Origin: Bacillota bacterium
GTDB lineage: Bacteria > Bacillota > Bacilli > Bacillales > Cytobacillaceae
Length of the DNA stretch: 6,600 bases
Assembly: GCA_023389895.1 (NCBI GenBank)
Contig: JAEWDX010000191.1
Location: 1 to 6,600, forward strand
Direction: 5' to 3'
Shown here: positions 1 through 4,762 of the stretch, in pieces
How the letters are laid out: each line of letters begins with the position of its first letter
Numbering within the stretch: the stretch's first letter is position 1
The notes under the pieces: generated by a model
The model's database searches: none
Told to the model about the DNA's origin: nothing
Seen by the model: the letters and a program-made list of their open reading frames with translations, nothing else
Translations under genes and position numbers: made by a program

Positions 1-279
1 TTGATGACAGACGAAGGAAGAAAGGTTCTTCCTGATATGGATTACGATTTTTTTCGAATCGATCCGGTTATAGAGCAAAGGCTGAATGAGGAAAAGCAAG
101 TATATGAGAATTTCAAGGCATTTCCGGATCTGTATAAAAGAGTTCGGATCGACACGATACAAAGCATAAAAAATCAACCGGAATTATTTGAGAGCAGATT
201 AGACAAATTCATAGCAAACACGAGAGAAAACAAAATGTACGGCCAATGGAATGATAATGGACGTCTACTAGATTATTAA
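1..279 (+). CDS. YdeI/OmdA-family protein, C-terminal part (5' end outside window)
   Basis: The reading frame is open from the first base and ends at TAA 277-279. The 92 visible residues resemble the C-terminal domain of the YdeI / OmpD-associated (OmdA) family. They begin with a MTDEGRKVLPD-like linker, followed by a helical segment with FKAFPDLYKRVRIDTI, and end with RLDKFIANTRENKMYGQWND. The family is known mainly as 'bacteriocin-protection' or stress-associated proteins of unclear biochemistry, so I assign no reaction. TTG at 1 and ATG at 4 could in principle be starts. Family members, however, carry an N-terminal domain before this linker, and no ribosome site can be seen because the window begins here, so I read it as a 5'-truncated view of a longer gene. 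The family call comes from remembered motif similarity, not a search. I see no strong terminator directly after it. Confidence 0.6.
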   Translation: MMTDEGRKVLPDMDYDFFRIDPVIEQRLNEEKQVYENFKAFPDLYKRVRIDTIQSIKNQPELFESRLDKFIANTRENKMYGQWNDNGRLLDY

Positions 280-445
280 TATCCCCGGGGTTAGTTTTAA
301 ATCTTCCCCAAATACGGAATTTAAAGGGCGTTGGTGTTCCGGAATCTAAACAAAGGGGTTTACTTACTTAAAGCAGGATCGTACACTGTACATATTACAA
401 CGTACACACTTCCAAACTTGATTATATAAACTTACCCACACTTAG
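280..445. other. AT-rich intergenic stretch, no gene seen
   Basis: This stretch separates the YdeI-like gene from the mobile-element remnant. It has no convincing open frame, RNA gene or good sigma-A promoter. Two small features stand out. A CCCCGGGG palindrome lies at 283-290. The heptamer CGTACAC occurs at 380-386 and again at 401-407, exactly 21 bp apart (two helical turns), which could be a pair of protein-binding half sites. The left boundary of the inserted element probably lies here, but I could not find a matching direct repeat elsewhere in the window. Confidence 0.4.
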
Positions 446-486
446 AAGGCTTATCCACTTGTTATAGATGGAGTGAGCCTTTTTTG
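446..486 (+). terminator. Intrinsic terminator-like hairpin upstream of the remnant's first gene
   Basis: AAGGCTTAT (446-454) pairs with GTGAGCCTT (473-481) through nine pairs, two of them G-T, and the stem is followed by a run of T. It ends about 20 nt before the AGGAGG ribosome site of the coiled-coil pseudogene at 522. It could terminate an upstream gene now lost, or act as an attenuator in the 5' leader. The minus-strand block of the same remnant has a comparable arrangement, with a hairpin plus T-run just before a strong ribosome site. Confidence 0.6.
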
Positions 487-521
487 CATTCGCAGAAAAT
501 CATTTAGGAGGATGAACGTCA

Positions 522-976
522 ATGGCAAAAAGTGTACAGGCAATAGAGGAAAAGGTGGGTTTACTTGCTCAGGTGCAAGCAGAGTATGAAGCATTGGTGG
601 AGGAAATACGTGACCACTTTCAGCAGGCAAGGTAATTAAGAGAGCAAGCAGGGGAATTGTTAGGGGCAAATCCGCAAGCAGCAGCAGAGGTTCGCCAATT
701 ACTAGATCAAGCTGAATACTTTGAAACGCTGGGCAACCGAAAGGACGGACAAGAACGGCTGGAAATACATCGTCGTATCAATGATTTAGAACGTGAAGTA
801 TCTAGTTTGAGGGAAGTTTTGCAGTTCAATGAACGTGTGCTAGATCGCCAGCGACAGAAATAGAGGACGCAAAGGAAGAAGCAGTGGCAATGGTTCAACG
901 GGCAGAAGAGCGAATTCAGGAGACAGAACGGACTCTGGATTACCAGATGACGAGACTTAAGGAACTGGAGGGCTAA
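522..976 (+). pseudogene. Broken coiled-coil protein gene of the phage-like remnant
   Basis: A strong AGGAGG (506-511) precedes ATG 522, which reads MAKSVQAIEEKVGLLAQVQ and then stops at TAA 633-635. The same frame continues for another 75 codons (LREQAGELLGANPQ...) to TAG 861-863. Reading then continues sensibly in the next frame as IEDAKEEAVAMVQRAEER to TAA 974-976. The three pieces share one composition: Glu-, Gln-, Arg- and Leu-rich with heptad-like spacing, so a long coiled coil. A single parent gene of about 151 codons fits, with CAA-to-TAA at 633 and loss of one A in the AAA tract at 858-860. I do not recognise a family; small coiled-coil proteins are common in Firmicutes prophages and integrative elements. 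Translation of the next ORF appears coupled, since its ribosome site lies inside this gene's end. Confidence 0.65.
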
Positions 977-980
977 AGCG

Positions 981-1154
981 ATGGAGTTACTACCTAGAGA
1001 ACTTGAACTAGCAAAGTGTCTTAGGAAGAAACACGGCAACGGGAAACGCTTGTATCTGAATGGATATGAAATTCCCAAGGGACGGACAGAGGATGAGTTT
1101 GTTATTGAGATAGTGGATGAGGATGACGGGATAATTGAAATAGTGGAGGACTAG
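981..1154 (+). CDS. Small acidic-tailed hypothetical protein, 57 aa
   Basis: This short gene begins at ATG 981 with GGAGGG (966-971) nine bases upstream, inside the end of the preceding coiled-coil pseudogene, and stops at TAG 1152-1154. The N-terminal half is basic (KCLRKKHGNGKR). The C-terminal half is strongly acidic (VDEDDG, VED), and hydrophobic residues alternate in FVIEIV and IIEIVED, suggesting a small beta-strand-containing fold. No membrane segment or cysteine pair is evident. It is the only apparently intact gene of the plus-strand block. The next ORF starts four bases after its stop, so the three were probably one operon. I do not recognise a family; the context suggests a mobile-element accessory protein. 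Confidence 0.6.
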   Translation: MELLPRELELAKCLRKKHGNGKRLYLNGYEIPKGRTEDEFVIEIVDEDDGIIEIVED

Positions 1155-1158
1155 GCAT

Positions 1159-1314
1159 ATGGTGAAATTAAGCCCTGAAGCACAGGAAGCACGCCGCCAG
1201 TACGAGAGAGAGTACAAAAGGAAGTGGCGGCAGAAGCTAGAGAACAAACAGAAGGAAAAGGAATATAGGCATAGATGGGGGTCGTCCCCTAACGTTTCAT
1301 CTTCCCAAACATAG
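1159..1314 (+). pseudogene. Basic phage-type small protein, 3' end lost at a junction
   Basis: ATG 1159 follows AGTGGAGG (1142-1149) at a normal distance and four bases after the previous stop. The first 40 residues are highly basic and helical (EARRQYEREYKRKWRQK, then KEYRHRW). They resemble small Arg/Lys/Trp-rich proteins often seen in Firmicutes prophages, whose C-terminus typically continues with more of the same. After W40 (codon 1276-1278) the frame changes character to GSSPNVSSSQT and stops at TAG 1312-1314. Those bases are the antisense of the minus-strand gene that ends here, so the native C-terminus is missing and the last 11 residues are a fusion artefact. DNA or RNA binding is plausible from charge alone but is not shown. 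Confidence 0.6.
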
Positions 1315-1625
1315 TTCGCCACCTGTTGCTGCTCGTCGATGGCTAGGAAAAGGTCAGTACCGTCAACGTACGGGTTCGGTCCTGTTTGTGCGTCGGATGT
1401 CCACAAGACGACTCTGACTTGATGTGTTGGAACCTGTGTCTGGACAGCGTACGGTAGACTTTCTTTATGTAGTTCAGCGATTGGGTTCATGGCGATAAGC
1501 ATGACCCAAACGTTCGTTCCGTTGCTGTTGGTAGTGATGTTTTCGTGACGCTTAAACGATTCTTTCAGTTTTTGAACTACCAGCTCATTTACCGTCAGCT
1601 TCTTTTCGCTTGGTCTTTCAGCCAT
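1278..1625 (-). pseudogene. Mobile-element hypothetical gene, 3' end lost at a junction
   Basis: ATG at 1625 is preceded on the minus strand by GAGGAGGTGG, an excellent ribosome site, and lies 31 bases inside the end of the upstream gene, suggesting translational coupling. About 116 residues look native, starting MAERPSEKKLTVNELVVQK and including NVWVMLIAMNPIAELHKE, VRVVLWTSDAQTGPNPYVDG and VANYVWEDETLGDDP. The frame then stays open to 1008 without a stop, but only because it reads antisense through the plus-strand genes, where it becomes Cys/Phe/Ser-rich. The true stop has been lost at about 1278. I do not recognise a named family. Length and style suit a small soluble accessory protein of a Firmicutes integrative element, plasmid or phage. 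Confidence 0.6.
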
Positions 1626-1997
1626 TGTTCCACCTCCTCGTCGTGTGCTCCGGCCTGTGTGAAGAACGTCATCAGGTAGTCGTTGTCGTACAGCACCGCG
1701 ACTTTGTACGCCTGGAGACCTTCGCCTACGTTGAAACGTTCGACGTACACGGGGCAACTTCCCAGCAGCCCACAGTTTTCACGGTTTAGCCCAACGTTGC
1801 CGAGATCGCGAATGTTGTCACCGGCTTCGAGAACGACGATGTAGCCGTGCAAGCAAAACTAACTCGTTCTCAACTTCGTCTTCAAGCCCATCCTTTAGCT
1901 GAAGAAAGTAGGCCTCGATCTGATCGAGCAGTGTCGCCCGAAGGTTTCCGGAGTGACGCAGCACGTCAAAGTCCTGCTTTGTCTTAAGAATTCTCAT
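1595..1997 (-). pseudogene. Frameshifted mobile-element hypothetical gene
   Basis: ATG at 1997 follows AGGAGGGATG on the minus strand and reads MRILKTKQDFDVLRHSGNL, then DQIEAYFLQLKDGLEDE. Near 1850 this frame runs into a short Arg/Ser tail and stops at 1818. A second frame, open from 1852, continues with HGYIVVLEAGDNIRDLGNVG, VGEGLQAYKVAVLYDNDYL and DEEVEQWLKDQAKRS, ending at TGA 1595-1597. The second frame has no ribosome site of its own. Restoring two bases in the CAC stretch near 1850 joins the halves as VLLA-HGYIVV, so I read one gene of about 133 codons with a 2-bp deletion. From memory, this joined order of motifs resembles conserved hypothetical proteins of Bacillales mobile elements, but I cannot name a domain. 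It is upstream of, and overlaps by 31 bases, the next minus-strand gene. Confidence 0.6.
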
Positions 1998-2012
1998 GGT
2001 TGCATCCCTCCT

Positions 2013-2046
2013 AAAAATGAAAAAGACTCCTCGAAAAAGGGGTCTT
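2013..2046 (-). terminator. Terminator-like hairpin just upstream of the 1997 start
   Basis: On the minus strand AAGACCCC (2046-2039) pairs with GGAGTCTT (2030-2023) through eight pairs including one G-T. An eight-base loop separates the arms, and a T-rich tract runs to 2013. It lies immediately before the ribosome site of the frameshifted gene. It may be the terminator of a lost upstream gene or a transcription attenuator in the leader. The plus strand has no T-run, so it acts in the minus direction only. Confidence 0.55.
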
Positions 2047-2137
2047 GGTACTGAATCACAAATATGATATATGCCTGAAAAGGAAATTGATGCGTATTGA
2101 GGGACAGGGCAGTTTAACACAATAATGATTCCTGGTT

Positions 2138-2165
2138 ATCCTTAGATGACAATCCTCAGATGACA
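2138..2165. repeat. Two tandem copies of a 14-bp unit
   Basis: ATCCTTAGATGACA (2138-2151) is followed immediately by ATCCTCAGATGACA (2152-2165), differing at one base. The pair lies between the minus-strand remnant gene and the PadR-operon terminator, at the likely right edge of the mobile-element remnant. It could be a binding site, part of an element end, or replication slippage. Confidence 0.6.
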
Positions 2166-2177
2166 TTACCAGTATAC

Positions 2178-2232
2178 AAAAAGGCCCCCACAGCCTAAAC
2201 ACTTTTTTCAGAGTGTCCAGTCTATGGGGACC
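2178..2232 (-). terminator. Long intrinsic terminator of the esterase-PadR operon
   Basis: On the minus strand GGTCCCCATAG (2232-2222) pairs with CTGTGGGGGCC (2193-2183), and the stem extends through CTGGACAC with GTGTTTAG around a loop containing AAAAAA. This gives roughly 19 pairs with one mismatch, then TTTTTG. It begins 22 bases after the PadR stop codon, the expected place for the operon's end, and it also marks the boundary with the mobile-element remnant. Confidence 0.85.
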
Positions 2233-2254
2233 AGTTTATTTAACTTCTTTTTTA

Positions 2255-2794
2255 TTATGCAACAGGTCCCTCTATTTCTGCTTTCAATTGTTCAAACCAC
2301 TCTAAGTTAACTAAGTGATGGGAACGGGAATTTTCGTTCATGCGGCGGTAGTAATCGATTGTGCCAGGGAGTTCTTGTGTGTTGGACAGGTACTCATCAA
2401 GGAGGGCGATTCGGGTTTTAGTCTGGTCTAGTTGCGATTGGATCAGTTCCAGCAATTTGTTTTTGTCGTATTCATCGGCAAAGAGCAGTGCCCCATAAAA
2501 TTGCAGGTTCACATATTCCGATTTGGTGCCGTATTTGGTCATTAATTTTTCGAATTCAGCCATTCCCGATCCGGTGATTTTAAAGTTCCGAATTTCGCGC
2601 CCACTGGTTGAAGGATTCTGCCGAATCTGTTCAATCCAACCTTTTTCTTCAAGTTGCTGCAGATTGTAATAAAACGAGCCTTTCGTGAAGTTTACAATGT
2701 ATTTGTAATGGCGTTTTTCCATTAAGGCCAATAGTTCATAGCCGTGAGCGCCGGGGTTTTGGATAAGTAAGCCAAGGATGAGTAAGGGGATCAA
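2255..2794 (-). CDS. PadR-family transcriptional regulator
   Basis: This 179-residue protein has the PadR layout. A winged helix-turn-helix occupies about residues 1-80: IPLLILGLLIQNPGAHGYEL at the start, the recognition-helix region SFYYNLQQLEEKGWI at about 40-54, and a wing GREIRNFKITGSG. A helical C-terminal dimerisation domain (about 95-175) with a Leu/Gln-rich coiled segment follows. PadR proteins are dimeric repressors, often released by small aromatic or lipophilic ligands; the ligand here cannot be read from sequence. The start is TTG at 2794, sharing the four bases TTGA with the stop of the upstream esterase gene, with AAGGTGAT as ribosome site. Expression is therefore coupled to the esterase, and both come from the promoter near 3739. 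Autoregulation through the three operator repeats there is the simplest model (inference). A terminator follows the stop. Confidence 0.9.
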   Translation of the reverse strand: MIPLLILGLLIQNPGAHGYELLALMEKRHYKYIVNFTKGSFYYNLQQLEEKGWIEQIRQNPSTSGREIRNFKITGSGMAEFEKLMTKYGTKSEYVNLQFYGALLFADEYDKNKLLELIQSQLDQTKTRIALLDEYLSNTQELPGTIDYYRRMNENSRSHHLVNLEWFEQLKAEIEGPVA

Positions 2795-3633
2795 GGCTGC
2801 ATCACCTTCGCCATCTGCGCCTCGAATTCCGCGTACGTGATTTTACCTGAAGCCAAATCCATGCTATGAAGGTAAATCTGTTCTGTTTTCGAATAGTCGC
2901 GCTCCACTTTCAGCGACTGCTCCTCCCCCGGGATGGGCTCCAGGACATGACACTTTTTCGAAAAAGCTTCGAAATAGCGGTAGCCGAATTTGCGTTGCGA
3001 AACCGCGTCTAAATGAATGCCATCAGGATTCGCGGTCAACTCTACCGCTGTTACAAAATAACAATTTTGCTGTTCGTTAGCGAAGTGCTGCAATTGTTCA
3101 TTGATCTGTCGATACTCTGTCGCGTGCTGTCCAAAACCGGTCTTCCCAAGGAAATCACCAAGTCCGCCAATGATCAACGACACCTCATCAAGATTCAATT
3201 CGTTTCTTAGGGTCTCGATGATAAGGGTTAATTTCTCGTAATAAGTTTCATGTAGCGAACGATAACTGTCGCTCTCACCCTGGTGCCAAAGGATTCCGCA
3301 GATTTGACTGGACTGCAAGGCGAAACGAGCTTCGGACAAAGCATGCTGAAAAAGGATGCCTTCCGGATGCCAGTCATTCAAGGAACTGCCACCTTCCGCA
3401 CAAGGAATCAAACCAATTTCTTCATCGGGATTGGCTTTCGACCAGGCATCGGCGAAAGACGCCGCCAGGCTTACACCGGAAACCGGACGGTCATAATTAA
3501 TCGGCTCTGTCATCATCTGCCACTGTCCATTACGCAGCATTTTTATTCTTTCATGATATATAGGGTCGACTTCATGCAAAAATCCACGGCCTGCCATATT
3601 AGATTGACCTAACATTAAAAATGATTTTATCAT
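2791..3633 (-). CDS. SGNH-type sialate-O-acetylesterase-like esterase (CE6/SASA-like)
   Basis: This 280-residue cytoplasmic protein has no signal peptide. It carries the blocks of the sialate-O-acetylesterase / carbohydrate esterase family 6 fold. The nucleophile block FLMLGQSNMAGRG has Ser11 as likely catalytic serine, GGSS (81-84) is the probable oxyanion region, ILWHQGESD spans 114-122, and NPDGIHLDA supplies Asp204 and His207 as the likely acid and base. Family members remove O-acetyl groups from sugars such as sialic acid or acetylated xylan; the absence of a secretion signal favours an intracellular small-substrate role, and the true substrate is unknown. The last 60 or so residues (from about 230) extend past the catalytic core and look like a small helical tail. 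ATG 3633 has AAAGGAGTG upstream. It is the first gene of a two-gene operon, overlapping the PadR gene by four bases. Confidence 0.88.
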   Translation of the reverse strand: MIKSFLMLGQSNMAGRGFLHEVDPIYHERIKMLRNGQWQMMTEPINYDRPVSGVSLAASFADAWSKANPDEEIGLIPCAEGGSSLNDWHPEGILFQHALSEARFALQSSQICGILWHQGESDSYRSLHETYYEKLTLIIETLRNELNLDEVSLIIGGLGDFLGKTGFGQHATEYRQINEQLQHFANEQQNCYFVTAVELTANPDGIHLDAVSQRKFGYRYFEAFSKKCHVLEPIPGEEQSLKVERDYSKTEQIYLHSMDLASGKITYAEFEAQMAKVMQP

Positions 3634-3663
3634 TTAATCTTCACTCCTTTACATAACTATTAT

Positions 3664-3733
3664 GGTCTAATTGGACTAAAAACATTATATGGTCTAATTG
3701 GACTAAAAACATTATATAGTCTAATTAGACTAT
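3664..3733. promoter_or_regulatory. Three operator-like palindromes in a 27-bp direct repeat
   Basis: Three copies of a GTCTAATTRGAC core begin at 3665, 3692 and 3719, a period of exactly 27 bp, embedded in a repeated unit that also includes ACTAAAAACATTATA. The promoter-spacer copy is a perfect 18-bp palindrome, ATAGTCTAATTAGACTAT (3716-3733). The other two are imperfect (GGTCTAATTGGACTA). One copy sits between -35 and -10, the second at the predicted transcription start, and the third in the leader. This is the layout of a multi-site repressor operator. The co-transcribed PadR protein is the obvious candidate to bind it; that link is inferred. Confidence 0.85.
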
Positions 3734-3739
3734 GGTCAA
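3711..3739 (-). promoter_or_regulatory. Sigma-A promoter of the esterase-PadR operon
   Basis: On the minus strand TTGACC (3739-3734) and a perfect TATAAT (3716-3711) are separated by exactly 17 bp (3733-3717). The predicted start of transcription is near 3704, giving a leader of about 70 nt before ATG 3633. The spacer is almost entirely filled by a perfect palindrome, so a repressor bound there would block RNA polymerase directly. Confidence 0.85.
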
Positions 3740-3851
3740 TAGAATTATATTAAGAGGGCCCAATACTTCATCTAACACATATTCACCCATCGGACCATTC
3801 GGCTAGGTACTTTACACGACGGGAAACGATAGTTGAACAAAGCGAAAAAAG

Positions 3852-3881
3852 AAAGGGCCATCCCGCAAAGGATGGCCTTTA
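3852..3881 (-). terminator. Intrinsic terminator of the TetR-family gene
   Basis: On the minus strand GGCCATCC (3877-3870) pairs with GGATGGCC (3863-3856), flanked by AAA/TTT pairing, with a six-base loop, then CTTTCTTTTTTCGC. It lies about 95 bases after the TetR stop at 3972. The hairpin is the left part of a 64-bp sequence found again at 5688. A second inverted repeat, CTTGCCGTT (3884-3892) with AACGGCAAG (3923-3931) followed by CTTTT, could stop plus-strand transcription. Confidence 0.75.
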
Positions 3882-3918
3882 AACTTGCCGTTTCAGACAG
3901 CGAGGTGAACCTTATCAT
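3855..3918. repeat. 64-bp dispersed repeat, copy A
   Basis: This sequence starts GGGCCATCCCGCAAAGGATGG and continues through TTGCCGTTTCAGACAG to TATCAT. It matches 5688-5751 in the same orientation with no gaps; I count six differences in 64. It contains a hairpin at its left end that serves as the TetR-gene terminator here. Flanking bases differ between the copies, so the repeat has sharp edges. I do not recognise it as a named element. Confidence 0.85.
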
Positions 3919-3971
3919 AAATAACGGCAAGCTTTTACAAATAGGCGTTCAGTGGTATAGCTTTCCCTATC

Positions 3972-4577
3972 TTACAGTATTGGCCCCGAGTCGGATTGAT
4001 CCCAAAAAGCGCTCAAATTAACGGTTACAACCTCGATAACGTCTTCTACCATCGATTCCAATGAGCGGACTTGAGCGTCTCTGCTCCATTGCAAGGCGGA
4101 TCCGAATATGCCCCAACTGACGACAAGAGCCCTAGCTTCCAGCTTGTCTTGCGGGAAACTCTGTTTGGGTTCCAATTTAAACCATTGGAGCAGGAGACGA
4201 TACAATTCTCTTTGCATGGTTTTTTCAAGCATCGGCTCAAACTGTTTGTCTCCCGGCGTGAGGTATTGTCGAAATCGCACTAGAAATTGAAAGATGGTTT
4301 GAACAAGGGTGCGCAGATTGTCCTTACTGAAGGCAGAATCATCCAGCAGTCTTTTTTTGATAATGATTTGAAATTTCTCCGTCATCCAATCCTCGAGAAA
4401 ATTAAACTTATCTTCAAAATGGGCATAGAAGGTTGCACGATTCACGGATGCTCGAGCCGTAATGTCTTGCACGGAAATCGAATATATGTTTCTCTTTTCG
4501 TCGAGCAGGTCATTAAAGGCATGCATAAACAACTGACGGGTTCTTTTTACACGGGGGTCGTCGGGATTTACCGGCAA
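3972..4577 (-). CDS. TetR/AcrR-family transcriptional regulator
   Basis: The 201-residue protein has the N-terminal TetR helix-turn-helix: RTRQLFMHAFNDLLDEK as first helix, then SISVQDITARASVNRATFYAHFEDK (about residues 33-57), whose RATFYAHF is the typical recognition-helix end. Residues 75-190 form an all-helical ligand and dimerisation domain with many aromatic residues, which suits a small hydrophobic ligand. Start is TTG 4577 with AAAGGATG upstream on the minus strand. It is divergent from the NmrA-like oxidoreductase gene across 185 bp, the usual arrangement for a repressor of its neighbour. A palindromic candidate operator is at 4703-4722. The gene shows no break, although its probable target is interrupted by a stop. 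A terminator follows. Confidence 0.9.
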   Translation of the reverse strand: MPVNPDDPRVKRTRQLFMHAFNDLLDEKRNIYSISVQDITARASVNRATFYAHFEDKFNFLEDWMTEKFQIIIKKRLLDDSAFSKDNLRTLVQTIFQFLVRFRQYLTPGDKQFEPMLEKTMQRELYRLLLQWFKLEPKQSFPQDKLEARALVVSWGIFGSALQWSRDAQVRSLESMVEDVIEVVTVNLSAFWDQSDSGPIL

Positions 4578-4660
4578 GCTAAATCATCCTTTCTTCGACT
4601 TTCAAAAACAAACAAAACGGCGATTATGTTGGGAACACAACGAAACCGGCATTTTGTTGA

Positions 4661-4689
4661 TTGTCCACGAGGTCCAATTCTTTTATCTT
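4661..4689 (+). promoter_or_regulatory. Possible promoter of the NmrA-like gene
   Basis: TTGTCC (4661-4666), a 17-bp spacer and TATCTT (4684-4689) each match sigma-A consensus at four of six positions. Transcription would start near 4696, placing the palindrome at 4703-4722 just downstream. This is the best candidate I see in the divergent region, but it is weak; I found no good promoter on the minus strand for the TetR gene. Confidence 0.35.
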
Positions 4690-4702
4690 TTGAGTATGCC
4701 TA

Positions 4703-4722
4703 TATGGTTGCACAAAACCGTA
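4703..4722. promoter_or_regulatory. Candidate TetR operator palindrome
   Basis: TATGGTT (4703-4709) and AACCGTA (4716-4722) are inverted with six of seven positions complementary around a six-base centre. The overall size is 20 bp, typical for a TetR-family dimer site. It lies just after the predicted start of the NmrA-like transcript, where a bound repressor would block it. Assignment rests on symmetry and position only. Confidence 0.4.
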
Positions 4723-4762
4723 TTGCAAGCAAATCTCTTACAGAGGAAAGGATGGAGGTAAC

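Noticed and set aside
858..863. Programmed -1 frameshift in the coiled-coil gene
   Set aside because: The site CAG AAA TAG is not a classical X-XXY-YYZ slippery heptamer, I see no downstream stimulator, and the same gene already has a nonsense codon upstream, so decay is simpler.
1008..1757. A 249-codon minus-strand open frame
   Set aside because: It joins an upstream out-of-frame extension, the real gene from ATG 1625, and an antisense read through plus-strand genes below 1278. Only the 1625-1278 part has native character.
2178..2232. Long hairpin containing GGACAC, considered as an insertion-sequence end
   Set aside because: Some IS3-type ends contain similar short strings, but there is no transposase nearby, no second matching end and no target duplication. 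Its position and T-run fit a terminator fully.
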